Positions 1-6,527 of a DNA stretch of 20,898 nucleotides are shown piece by piece (position 1 is the stretch's first letter; each line of letters starts with the position of its first letter). The stretch covers positions 1-20,898 of the forward strand of contig DATDVT010000034.1 in the NCBI GenBank assembly GCA_035289905.1, written 5' to 3'. The stretch comes from DATDVT01 sp035289905 (lineage in GTDB: Archaea; Nanobdellota; Nanobdellia; SCGC-AAA011-G17; GW2011-AR18). The notes under the pieces are model-generated. The model was not told where the DNA came from. It saw only the letters and a list, made by a program, of their open reading frames with translations, and did no database searches. Made by a program: the position numbers and the translations under genes.

Positions 1-59
1 AAAAGTGAAACTATCGGGAAAAAAAGTTAAATAATTTAAAAGTAGAACTAAAATAGATT

Positions 60-231
60 ATTCGGGCACTCTCATCGCATAATGAATAAAATTAATTAGG
101 CTCCTCACCTCTCTATCGCTCGGGTACATAACATCGTTATGTACAATAATGCTACGCCACGCACTTAGACTTTATCTTGTACACCCACCCTTTTCATGCA
201 TTGTAAACTTAAAGGGAGCTAAATGCTCCCT
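60..231. other. G+C-richer intergenic patch, possible structured RNA
   Basis: The first 426 bases hold no convincing intact gene. Positions 60-231 are visibly richer in G and C than the surrounding AT-rich DNA and carry two strong inverted repeats (124-144 and 213-231). In AT-rich archaea such patches often mark structured RNAs, but I recognise no tRNA, 5S, SRP, RNase P or C/D-box pattern on either strand. The minus strand is open for about 37 codons (roughly 70-180) but matches nothing I know. It could be an RNA gene, foreign DNA or the remnant of an element. Confidence 0.3.
124..144. repeat. Perfect 9-bp inverted repeat with 3-base loop
   Basis: GTACATAAC, then ATC, then GTTATGTAC. The perfect arms can form a hairpin in DNA or RNA on either strand. 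It lies within the G+C-richer patch and is not followed by a T tract, so it does not look like a terminator. It could be part of a structured RNA, an element end or a protein-binding site. Confidence 0.75.
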
Positions 232-255
232 CTTGAATTTTTTAGTAATTCAAGA
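213..255. terminator. Tandem stem-loops, possible bidirectional terminator
   Basis: AGGGAGC-TAAAT-GCTCCCT (213-231) is a perfect 7-bp stem with a 5-base loop. It is followed on the plus strand by a second inverted repeat, TCTTGAATT (231-239) with AATTCAAGA (247-255), whose loop is T-rich. On the minus strand the hairpins sit directly after the stop of the small broken ORF at 250-378. Stem plus T-rich stretch resembles an intrinsic terminator, although archaea rely mainly on T tracts. The structure is clear; the function is inferred. Confidence 0.5.
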
Positions 256-378
256 ACTGTTTCTTTCAATATTGAAAACAAAGAATGGTCCATCTATATC
301 TATTTTTATTAATGTTTTTAATTTATCGAACCATCCTATTTTACATTTTAGATAGTCTGACTAAAGAAACAAGGTCAT
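250..378 (-). pseudogene. Small ORF interrupted by an in-frame TAG, unknown function
   Basis: An ATG at 378 opens a frame that meets TAG at 361-363 after five codons. The frame then stays open for 36 codons to TGA at 250-252, coding a protein-like lysine- and phenylalanine-rich tail that includes GWFDKLKTLIKIDIDGPFF. A CTTTAAAG box centred near 405 lies about 27 bases before the ATG, the spacing of a leaderless archaeal promoter, and the stop is followed at once by hairpins. Together these suggest a real small gene broken by a nonsense change. I do not recognise the family, and a chance ORF is possible. Confidence 0.3.
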
Positions 379-414
379 TTTTGATAAAAACCTCAGAGCC
401 TCTTTAAAGAAAGA

Positions 415-422
415 TTTTTAAA
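415..422 (+). promoter_or_regulatory. TATA box for the truncated radical SAM gene
   Basis: TTTTTAAA is centred about 26 bases before the ATG at 445, as expected for leaderless transcription. This favours 445 over the in-frame TTG at 427. It lies back to back with a CTTTAAAG box near 402-409 that could serve the minus strand. Confidence 0.5.
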
Positions 423-444
423 CTTATTGGATAATTGTGGTATT

Positions 445-903
445 ATGACATATTTATCATTAAAAAAATCTTTGAGAACCATTAGGTGTTGTTTGCCAGC
501 CACAATAAAATCCAGAATATTTCAGACGTCATTGTGGATTCATTTTTATTTGACTAGAAATTGTAATCTTAATTGCGTTTACTGCGATAGTAAAGACAAC
601 ACAAAAAAAGACATCTCTACAGAAAAAGTGAAAAAAATTATTGATAAATTATATTCACTTGAAATAAGAGCTATTGCTTTTTTTGGTGGCGAACCCACAC
701 TAAGGAGAGATTTTTGTGAGATTTTGAAATATTCTGTAGACAAAGGAATTTTTTCATACTTTACTACTAATGGAACTTTGCTTAATGAGGAATACCTGAA
801 AAGAATTGCGGAAACTGGAGTAGATTATATCGAATTATCAGTTGATAGTATTTTTGAATTTGATGATTCAAAAAAAGATATTATGTTATTCTACATGTCA
901 TAA
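445..903 (+). pseudogene. Radical SAM protein, C-terminally truncated
   Basis: This 152-residue product carries the hallmarks of the radical SAM superfamily. The CNLNCVYC cluster motif (CX3CX2C, Cys 40, 44 and 47) would bind the 4Fe-4S cluster, FFGGEP (79-84) contacts S-adenosylmethionine, and a FTTNGTLL strand follows, as in SPASM-type and MoaA-like enzymes. It stops after the strand ending in SVDS, about half of the usual 300 or more residues and halfway round the TIM barrel. The last residues before the stop (KKDIMLFYMS) do not look like the family, and no frame after the stop continues it. It is therefore most likely a 3'-truncated, inactive remnant. ATG 445 is preferred over TTG 427 because of the TATA box 26 bases upstream. 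The substrate cannot be told. Confidence 0.75.
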
Positions 904-978
904 TACAACGGTTTATATGATAGATCATCCAATTAAAGTTTTAATCGGAAAATAGAGGGCTCCAAATTAACTCGCTTA

Positions 979-1192
979 CTATCCGCCACACTGTGCTCTC
1001 CTCCTTTCAGTCGTCGGGACATATAACAAGGGATAAAAGGCAAATTGCTCGGCTCGCAATTTTCCCAAATCTTTTAATTGAACAATAACATCCAAATCGT
1101 GAGGCTGAACATTCATTCCTTGTAATCGCATATTTGTACTTCCAACTAAAGCTCATTTAATCTTATGATCCTCTAATCTTTTATGAATATTT
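979..1192 (-). pseudogene. Nucleotidyltransferase-fold protein remnant with Trp-to-stop change
   Basis: Read on the minus strand, the frame gives HKRLEDHKIK, then a TGA at 1153-1155, then ALVGSTNMRLQGMNVQPHDL and DVIVQL. This matches the N-terminal core of small nucleotidyltransferase-like proteins, where the usual wording is K-W-A-L-x-G-[ST]-x-x-x-A-L-Q-G-V-x-x-x-P-x-D-[IL]-D. The TGA sits exactly at the conserved Trp and is one base from TGG. The frame ends at TAG 979-981 after a tail unlike the family, about 70 residues against the usual 150 or more. It has no start codon of its own, and its N-terminus runs into the last bases of the gene ending at 1181. It looks like a decayed gene that was later abutted. 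Confidence 0.65.
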
Positions 1193-2011
1193 TTTTGTTT
1201 TTTTACGATTAAATTTTTGTTTTCTTCTTTGTTTAATATGCAATCTTTTTTTGATTGAATTTTTATGCCTTTGCATAAACCAAGCTGCTATTCCTATTAA
1301 GATTATTATTAGTAAAATATACATTTCTTTTTTATCAAAATATTTTGAACCAAGAAAATTTCCTGTTATTTGGTTTTTACTAATTTCAAATGATTTTTGT
1401 TTTTCAGAAAATATTTTGTTTTCATTTCTTAGTATAAGAAAAGCGTTATATTTTCTTGAAGGAAGATTTAATTTTATGTCTAACTCTTCTGATTCTCCTG
1501 AATTTAATCCTGAGATTTCTTCAGTAATAATTTTTTCTTCTATTTTTATCTCTAGGGTTGCTGATGATTTTATGTTTCCGTTGTTTAAAATCTCTAAGTA
1601 AATTGAATCTTCAATTATTTCTATTTCCTTAAATTCAAAAGATTCTATTTTTTCTGTCAATGGATTAATTTTTGTTTTTATGGCTAATGATGGTTGTAGA
1701 TTTTGGTCTTCCATTGAATAAGAGTTTATTATAATTAGATCTTCTAATTCTATTGTGGGGTTTAGAGTGGCTTTTATCTTTAAGTCTTTGTTTTCTAAAA
1801 TTGTACCTTCTTTTGGTTGAAAATTGAATAGATTCTTTTCATCTGAAATTTCAAATACAAGCGTGTAAGGATTTGGATTAAAAATAATAAATTCTTTTGT
1901 GATTGTTTCTTCATTTAGTGGAGATGTAAATTCTAATTCTGATGGTGAGATTCCTAAAGAGGATCCTAATGTTGATGGTAAAAAAAGAAAAAATAAGATT
2001 ATGTATTTCAT
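1181..2011 (-). CDS. Secreted Ig-like protein with C-terminal membrane anchor
   Basis: The 276-residue protein starts with a Sec signal peptide (hydrophobic residues 3-15, probable cut around 16-18). A beta-rich ectodomain follows, beginning GISPSELEF, with alternating hydrophobic strands and NPNPYTLVF-type Ig-like repeats. A single membrane helix lies at 231-246 (YILLIIILIGIAAWFM), followed by a very basic 30-residue cytoplasmic tail. This is a type I surface protein whose ligand is unknown. Its ATG overlaps the stop of the upstream lamin-tail gene by four bases (ATGA), so the two are translationally coupled and probably work as a pair, one secreted and one anchored. I recognise no catalytic motif. 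Confidence 0.8.
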   Translation of the reverse strand: MKYIILFFLFLPSTLGSSLGISPSELEFTSPLNEETITKEFIIFNPNPYTLVFEISDEKNLFNFQPKEGTILENKDLKIKATLNPTIELEDLIIINSYSMEDQNLQPSLAIKTKINPLTEKIESFEFKEIEIIEDSIYLEILNNGNIKSSATLEIKIEEKIITEEISGLNSGESEELDIKLNLPSRKYNAFLILRNENKIFSEKQKSFEISKNQITGNFLGSKYFDKKEMYILLIIILIGIAAWFMQRHKNSIKKRLHIKQRRKQKFNRKKTKKYS

Positions 2012-3255
2012 GCTACCACCCCTGTTACTGAAATTGTTGATGTGTAATCTCCCTCTAATGTAGTTTCTGGTGTGTACATTTTAAAGCTTAAAGGCAATAG
2101 AGAATTTTCTCCAGCTTTAAATGTTAATGTTGTGAACTCTAGTTGTGTTGATAATGGTTTTTCTATTATAAATGAATCTAAAGAGTAATTTAGGTTGTTA
2201 ATTGCTATTTCTGATGTTGAAGAAATGAAATTTGTTGCTGATAAGCCCAAGTTAATATTTGTATTGCCAATATTTTTTATTGTTGTTTTATTTGTTGTTG
2301 TGTCTTGGTCTCCATCTAATCTTGTTGTTTTCCCTTTAATTACTTCAAAATTTAGATTATTTATATCTAGTTCAATTGCTATCAAAGGTAGATATGTAAA
2401 TTGTTCTTCTCTAATTTTTGTATCTGCTTGAATCTTAATTGTATAATTTCCTGGTGCATCATAGAAGTTTATCGGTAAATATCCTTCGTAGATTTCATTA
2501 TTTTTAGTTAAGTTTATTGTTGCTAATATTTGTTGATCTTTTATTAGGAAGGCCATTGTATTGATTGGATTTCCGGTTATATTTGTTGAAACTTGAATTA
2601 TTTTTTGTTGTTTTGGTTCAGGAAAAATTTGGATTTCTGGTGTCATTAGATCTTCATCTTGTATTAATAATGAATTAATTTGTGTTGATGAAGAAACATG
2701 TGCATTTAGTTGTAATTGATTTTGTTCTTGTTTTGATTCTGTACTTTGAAATGGGTAACTCTCTGTGAAGTCATTAAAATTGTTGTTTGTTGAAGAGATT
2801 CTTTTTAAAGAGTTGCCTTCTTTTACTTGTATAGCTGGAGTGCCTTGAAACAAGCCTATAGTGATTTGTGTGGGATCTCCCCAACCAATTGCATCTATAA
2901 TTTCGTTATTTGCATTAAGTAATGCTATACCTGCGTTTGTATTTGTTAGAGTTATTGCTTCTTCATAATCTGCATCTTGAAATGTACTATTATCCTTTAA
3001 ATTACTCCAATTTAAATCTGTTAGTAAGAAAAATTTTCCTGGTAATAAGATTTTACTGGGTAATGTTGCGTCTGTTGTTGAAGTTTCTGTTTTTATTATA
3101 TAATTACTTATATTGATTGGTTGTGTTGTTGGATTATGCAATAGAATTGCTTCTCCACCTGTTTCTGTATTTATTGGGTCATATAACACTTCAGTTATTT
3201 CTATATCTGCTAATACTGTTGGTATTAACAAGATTAATAATATATATTTTTTCAT
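2008..3255 (-). CDS. Secreted lamin-tail-domain (LTD) protein
   Basis: This 415-residue exported protein has a signal peptide (1-16, VLA before the cut). Residues 18 to about 160 fit the lamin tail domain: IEITEVLYDP, GGEAILLHNPTTQPINISNY, LPGKFFLLTD, then the late strand NAGIALLNANNEIIDAIGWG. The rest is beta-rich and Thr/Asn/Gln-rich, probably one or two Ig-like domains ending without a membrane helix. LTD proteins in prokaryotes are cell-surface or secreted proteins, often with adhesins or nucleases. No nuclease motif is visible here. AAGGAGGT (3260-3267) gives a strong ribosome binding site, unusual in a window where many genes look leaderless. The downstream anchored protein overlaps its stop codon. 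Confidence 0.85.
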   Translation of the reverse strand: MKKYILLILLIPTVLADIEITEVLYDPINTETGGEAILLHNPTTQPINISNYIIKTETSTTDATLPSKILLPGKFFLLTDLNWSNLKDNSTFQDADYEEAITLTNTNAGIALLNANNEIIDAIGWGDPTQITIGLFQGTPAIQVKEGNSLKRISSTNNNFNDFTESYPFQSTESKQEQNQLQLNAHVSSSTQINSLLIQDEDLMTPEIQIFPEPKQQKIIQVSTNITGNPINTMAFLIKDQQILATINLTKNNEIYEGYLPINFYDAPGNYTIKIQADTKIREEQFTYLPLIAIELDINNLNFEVIKGKTTRLDGDQDTTTNKTTIKNIGNTNINLGLSATNFISSTSEIAINNLNYSLDSFIIEKPLSTQLEFTTLTFKAGENSLLPLSFKMYTPETTLEGDYTSTISVTGVVA

Positions 3256-3259
3256 TTTT

Positions 3260-3276
3260 ACCTCCTTATTGGAGGT
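3260..3276 (-). promoter_or_regulatory. Ribosome binding site sequestered in a hairpin
   Basis: In the mRNA sense, ACCTCC, AATAA, GGAGGT forms a perfect 6-bp stem whose 3' arm is the Shine-Dalgarno sequence of the LTD gene, five bases before the ATG at 3255. In the folded state it would hide the ribosome binding site. Its 5' arm is shared with the adjacent palindrome at 3273-3288, so the two structures exclude each other. Confidence 0.6.
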
Positions 3277-3288
3277 TTGGCCAAACCT
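3273..3288. promoter_or_regulatory. 16-bp perfect palindrome, candidate operator
   Basis: AGGTTTGGCCAAACCT is fully self-complementary. It lies about 25-30 bases downstream of the likely TATA element at 3312-3319, at or just after the predicted transcription start for the LTD gene. It may be a repressor site, or a 5' hairpin competing with the ribosome-binding-site hairpin. Confidence 0.5.
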
Positions 3289-3311
3289 TTGTTTTAGATT
3301 AAAATTTTTGA

Positions 3312-3319
3312 TTTAAATA
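3312..3319 (-). promoter_or_regulatory. TATA-like element for the LTD operon
   Basis: TTTAAATA on the plus strand has a near-symmetric core, so it can be read either way. For the minus strand it would place the transcription start near 3288, giving a leader of about 33 bases that begins with the palindrome. This is consistent with the LTD gene being the Shine-Dalgarno-led one here. Confidence 0.35.
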
Positions 3320-3335
3320 AGTATGCTTGATTTTT

Positions 3336-3350
3336 TCGTAAAATTTACGA
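3336..3350. promoter_or_regulatory. 15-bp inverted repeat in the divergent promoter region
   Basis: TCGTAAAATTTACGA is a 7-bp inverted repeat around a central A, typical of a site for a dimeric helix-turn-helix regulator. It sits between the divergent LTD operon and the B12-radical SAM gene, upstream of both candidate TATA boxes, so it could control both. Confidence 0.45.
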
Positions 3351-3363
3351 TAATACCTAAAAA

Positions 3364-3371
3364 TTTAAAAA
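3364..3371 (+). promoter_or_regulatory. TATA box for the B12-radical SAM gene
   Basis: TTTAAAAA is centred 26-27 bases before the ATG at 3394. The spacing predicts a leaderless transcript and supports ATG 3394 over TTG 3391. Confidence 0.5.
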
Positions 3372-3393
3372 TTGATTATTCTGGTTTAATTTG

Positions 3394-4758
3394 ATGAAAA
3401 GAATTGCTTTTGTTTATTTAGGTCAAGAGAAGGGAGAATATTTACTTTCTGATGAAATAAATTATAATATTCAAAGAAGGCCTCAATTAGGTTTTTTGTA
3501 TATGGCTGCTACTTTAAAGGATAAAGCAAAAATTAGTATTTTTGATCAATCGGTTGAGGGATTTATTTTTGAAGAATTATTAGATAGATTAAAAAACTTT
3601 GATATTGTTGGATTTTATGTTGCTGATATTTTAAGTGAAAAAATTAAAAGATATACTAAGAAAATAAAAGAAAATTTAAATATTTTAATTGTTGTGGGTG
3701 GGCCTGGAACTTTTCAAAATCCTTCTTATTTAGAAAATGGATGTGATATTGTTTGTTATGGGGAAGGAGAATTAACAATACAAGAAATTTTAGAATATTC
3801 TGAAGGAAAAAGGAATTTAGAAGAAGTAAAAGGAATTTATTATAAAAAAAATGAAGTTGTTAAAAATCCCCCTCAAGACTTAATTCTTGAGTTAGATAGT
3901 TTACCTATGCCAGATAGAAGTAAAATTAAGATGAATGATTATCATGATTACTTTATTTTTACTATGCGTAAACCATATACTACAATGATTACTTCAAGAG
4001 GTTGTCCATATAGATGCACTTATTGTGTTAGCCATAAAATTTGGGGGAGTAAATTAAGAATTAGATCAGTAGATAATGTACTAACTGAAGTGGATGAAGT
4101 TGTTAAGAAATATGGTGTGAAATATATTGCATTCCAAGATGATGTTTTTGGATTAAATGAAGAGTGGCTTAAGGAATTTTGTAATAAATTAATTGAGAGA
4201 GATTATGACTTACATTGGATGTGTATATTACATCCTTTTAGCTTGAAAAGCAATCGTAAAGAAGGATTTGCTATGTTAAAAAAAGCAGGTTGTGATGTTT
4301 TAACTTTTGGTTTGCAATCTGCACATCCAGAGATACTTAGTAATATTAGAAGAGATAAAAATGAAGCTAAAGAGTTACAAGAAACTATAAAATTTACAAA
4401 TAAATTAGGGTTGATTACTGCTGTAACTTTTATTTTTGGGTTACCAGGAGATACTAAAGAAACTATTAAATATACTATGAATTATGCAACTAAATTACAA
4501 CCTACATTGGTTAATTTTTATAATTTATCTAAATTGAGAGGATCTGAAATAGAAGAGAATTATAAAGAAAAACAGGTTTGTAATTTATCTTATGAGGAGA
4601 TTAATAATTATTGTAAGTTAGCTTCGAAAAGATTTTATAGTCAACCTAAAGTGTTATTGAGATTAAGTAAATTTGTAATTAAGAATCCTAAATGGGTGTT
4701 AAAGATGGGCCCTCAATTATTTAGTGTTTCTAGGTATTTGGGTTTTTTAGAAAAGTAA
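3394..4758 (+). CDS. B12-binding radical SAM enzyme (BchE/methylase-like)
   Basis: The 454-residue protein joins an N-terminal cobalamin-binding Rossmann-type domain (about 1-150; FDQSVEG at 50-56, VVGGPGTF near 100-107, YGEGELTI near 122-129) to a radical SAM barrel with CPYRCTYC (CX3CX2C, Cys 204, 208 and 211). GLQSAHPEIL and TFIFGLPGDTKET are typical late-barrel motifs. The family performs anaerobic methyl transfers, cyclisations or other radical chemistry, for example on isoprenoids, peptides or cofactors; the substrate cannot be told. In the signature DxHxxG the His is Ser (DQSVEG), as in members that do not ligate cobalt through His. It stands alone, divergent from the LTD surface operon. 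The neighbouring remnant at 445-903 is also radical SAM but of a different subtype. Confidence 0.85.
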   Translation: MKRIAFVYLGQEKGEYLLSDEINYNIQRRPQLGFLYMAATLKDKAKISIFDQSVEGFIFEELLDRLKNFDIVGFYVADILSEKIKRYTKKIKENLNILIVVGGPGTFQNPSYLENGCDIVCYGEGELTIQEILEYSEGKRNLEEVKGIYYKKNEVVKNPPQDLILELDSLPMPDRSKIKMNDYHDYFIFTMRKPYTTMITSRGCPYRCTYCVSHKIWGSKLRIRSVDNVLTEVDEVVKKYGVKYIAFQDDVFGLNEEWLKEFCNKLIERDYDLHWMCILHPFSLKSNRKEGFAMLKKAGCDVLTFGLQSAHPEILSNIRRDKNEAKELQETIKFTNKLGLITAVTFIFGLPGDTKETIKYTMNYATKLQPTLVNFYNLSKLRGSEIEENYKEKQVCNLSYEEINNYCKLASKRFYSQPKVLLRLSKFVIKNPKWVLKMGPQLFSVSRYLGFLEK

Positions 4759-4761
4759 ATA

Positions 4762-4769
4762 TTTATTAA
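4762..4769 (+). promoter_or_regulatory. TATA box for the small membrane protein gene
   Basis: TTTATTAA is centred about 25 bases before the GTG at 4791. The spacing fits a leaderless start and so supports the GTG. Confidence 0.4.
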
Positions 4770-4790
4770 TTTAAAAAATATAAAAGTGAT

Positions 4791-5072
4791 GTGGAAGAAA
4801 CTAGCCGTATAAAAGGGAGTCATAATGAAGGCTCTAAATTTAGTTTATTTATTGAATTTTTAATTGGTTTACTTGTATTGCCAGCAATATTTTATTATGG
4901 CTTTAATGTTGCTGTCCCATATATTGAGAATTATGTTGGTCAGGTAGAGATGTTTAGATACATTTCTGAGGGTCTTTTAGTTGTTGTTTCTTTATATCTA
5001 AAAAAATGGTTAGGTATTGGTTTTTTAGTTACTTTTTTGTTTAAATTAATTTTTGGGAGTGGGTTTTTTTAA
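4791..5072 (+). CDS. Small membrane protein, function unknown
   Basis: The 93-residue product starts at GTG. It has a short polar N-terminus, a membrane helix at about 18-40 and two further hydrophobic stretches at about 58-70 and 73-90 separated by a Lys-Lys pair. I do not recognise the family and see no catalytic motif. It follows the B12-radical SAM gene by 32 bases on the same strand, so co-transcription is possible. Its last 27 bases overlap the end of the convergent PP-loop gene. The hydrophobic pattern makes it more likely coding than chance, but short AT-rich ORFs easily look hydrophobic. Confidence 0.5.
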   Translation: MEETSRIKGSHNEGSKFSLFIEFLIGLLVLPAIFYYGFNVAVPYIENYVGQVEMFRYISEGLLVVVSLYLKKWLGIGFLVTFLFKLIFGSGFF

Positions 5073-6023
5073 TCTAAACTCTTCAATTTCTTGGTCTTTG
5101 AATTTTTCAACTAATATTTGTTTTTTTCCATAATTGATTAGAACTTTTTCTCTATTAGAGTCTGAATAACGAGCGGTTAATTTTGCTGCGATTTCAATCG
5201 ATTTTTTATTTGGCTTTCCTAATAAAAGGGTAACGGGACCAGCTATATCTTTTGTTTCGAAAAGTAAACCTTTATTTTTTAATAAAAAATTATTATCTTC
5301 TTTGTTTCTGCCTACTATAATCTTGTTATTTTCGAATCTAAAGTGTTTTCCACATTTTAAAAGGGAAATGTCCTTCATTGAAATTCTTTTTTTGTTTTTG
5401 AATAAATCTTTTAATTTTATACAGAATTCTCTATCTGTTAATCTACAACCTTTTCCCCCACACATAATTCCTTCTATTTGGTATTTTTTAGCTAGGTTTA
5501 TTTGAGGAGATCTTCCCTTTCCTGTGATAGCTAATAATTTTTCTCTATTGACCCAACAATTTTTTTCTGCTTCTGTTTCTGGAAGATATTTTGCAGATAA
5601 AGGTCTTAAAATTTTGTTTTTTAAACCTGCTTCTTTTTCAATTAATTTTAAAGCTTGTCTATGCTGGGACATTGGTCTTTGACCTAGCACTTCACCGGTG
5701 AATATGAATTTTGCATCTATTTTTCTTGCATAGTTTTTTGCTTTTTTTAAGATATAAATTCTGCAATCAATACAAGGATTTAGGTTTTTTCCATAACCGT
5801 GTTTTGGGTTTTTAATAATTCTTAAATAATCCAAACCTTTATGTATTGTTTTTATTTTAACTCCTAAATTATTAGCTAAATTGATTATAGAACATCCTTT
5901 TCCTATGCATGTACAAAAAGGGCTTGTAAAATTTAAGGCTATTACCTCAATTCTTTGATCTTGAATTAGTTTTATAGCTAGGGTGCTATCTAAACCTCCA
6001 GAAAATAGTGCTAAGGCTTTCAT
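5046..6023 (-). CDS. PP-loop ATP pyrophosphatase with NFACT-R_2 domain (tRNA thiolation-like)
   Basis: This 325-residue cytoplasmic enzyme opens with the PP-loop SGGLDS (8-13), which binds and adenylates with ATP. NPCIDCRIYIL (82-92) and TGEVLGQRPMSQ (109-120) follow, as in MnmA/ThiI-related sulfurtransferases; Cys 84 and 87, and the pair Cys 188/193 (MCGGKGC), may bind metal or carry sulfur. The C-terminal part (about 224-315; CGKHFRFENNKIIVGRNKED, then GPVTLLL) resembles the NFACT-R_2 RNA-binding domain. This PP-loop/NFACT-R_2 architecture is archaeal and is usually annotated as tRNA 2-thio or 4-thiouridine synthase-like. The exact tRNA position is unproven. A TATA box 24-25 bases upstream suggests a leaderless message. 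Confidence 0.85.
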   Translation of the reverse strand: MKALALFSGGLDSTLAIKLIQDQRIEVIALNFTSPFCTCIGKGCSIINLANNLGVKIKTIHKGLDYLRIIKNPKHGYGKNLNPCIDCRIYILKKAKNYARKIDAKFIFTGEVLGQRPMSQHRQALKLIEKEAGLKNKILRPLSAKYLPETEAEKNCWVNREKLLAITGKGRSPQINLAKKYQIEGIMCGGKGCRLTDREFCIKLKDLFKNKKRISMKDISLLKCGKHFRFENNKIIVGRNKEDNNFLLKNKGLLFETKDIAGPVTLLLGKPNKKSIEIAAKLTARYSDSNREKVLINYGKKQILVEKFKDQEIEEFRLKKPTPKN

Positions 6024-6043
6024 GAATTAATTAAAAGAGTAAA

Positions 6044-6051
6044 GTTTAAAA
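6044..6051 (-). promoter_or_regulatory. TATA box for the PP-loop gene
   Basis: TTTTAAAC (minus strand) is centred 24.5 bases before the ATG at 6023. The same element and spacing precede the next two genes, pointing to individual leaderless transcripts. Confidence 0.5.
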
Positions 6052-6058
6052 GGTTTTT

Positions 6059-6496
6059 TTAAAGAAAGATTAAAAGAAGGGTTGCTAGGAAGAGTAGGAT
6101 TAGGAATAAATTTTCTAAGAAAGAATTTGTTTTAATAAAACCGCTAATTTTTATATTTATTATTGGATAGAGTATTCTAATGCCTTCTTTTGTTAGACAG
6201 TCTATTAAAATATGAGATGCATAACCTATGAAAATGGCTAGGAAGTAAAAAGAGTAGATTGAAAGAAATAAAAAGAATAATAGAGGGTAAATTGAATGTA
6301 GAATTCCTCTATGTCCAAATACTCTTTCTATAAAGTTACTTATAAATGGGATAGATATCTTTGATTTTGATGAATCTATATCTGGCAAAGTTGAAGCAAA
6401 AATTATTAAAAAACAAAATAATAAAGAGGGATTATATGTTTTTGTTATGATTAAGGAAATAAATATTCCAAAAAGCAAATGTGTTCTAAATAACAT
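6059..6496 (-). CDS. YdjM/DUF457-type membrane-bound metal-dependent hydrolase
   Basis: The 145-residue integral membrane protein has about four hydrophobic helices and the metal-site residues of the YdjM/LexA-binding inner-membrane hydrolase family: His 6 in THLLFG, PDID (38-41), GHRGILHS (61-68) and H95xxxD99 (SHILIDCLT). The family is thought to act on a membrane-linked substrate, perhaps phospholipid-like, using His/Asp-bound metal; the true substrate is unknown. Its length is near the lower end for the family. It lies between the PP-loop and RPA-like genes with short gaps, and has its own TATA-like box. Confidence 0.85.
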   Translation of the reverse strand: MLFRTHLLFGIFISLIITKTYNPSLLFCFLIIFASTLPDIDSSKSKISIPFISNFIERVFGHRGILHSIYPLLFFLFLSIYSFYFLAIFIGYASHILIDCLTKEGIRILYPIINIKISGFIKTNSFLENLFLILLFLATLLLIFL

Positions 6497-6516
6497 AATT
6501 TTTGTTTAAAAATATT

Positions 6517-6524
6517 CTTTAAAA
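6517..6524 (-). promoter_or_regulatory. TATA box for the YdjM-like gene
   Basis: TTTTAAAG (minus strand) is centred 24.5 bases before the ATG at 6496, the same spacing as for the genes on both sides. Confidence 0.45.
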
Positions 6525-6527
6525 GGA

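Noticed and set aside
149..355. 68-codon plus-strand ORF
   Set aside because: It runs through both arms of the 213-231 hairpin and opposite the minus-strand ORF at 250-378. It shows no domain, no ribosome binding site and no promoter at the right distance.
427..444. TTG at 427 as start of the radical SAM remnant
   Set aside because: The TATA box at 415-422 is only about 8 bases away, while its distance to ATG 445 is about 26, which fits a leaderless start.
1042..1062. AAATTGC-TCGGCTC-GCAATTT hairpin as a terminator or RNA
   Set aside because: It falls inside the nucleotidyltransferase remnant frame and lacks a T tract. It may be chance, although it lies in the second G+C-rich patch.
1..1180. 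tRNA, 5S or CRISPR in the gene-poor left end
   Set aside because: No cloverleaf with a TTCGA-type loop, no known RNA motif and no regularly spaced repeats could be found by eye on either strand.
1251..3302. Several plus-strand ORFs of 61-116 codons opposite the surface-protein genes
   Set aside because: They lie antisense to well-supported genes and reflect AT-rich codon use. They are hydrophobic low-complexity shadows.
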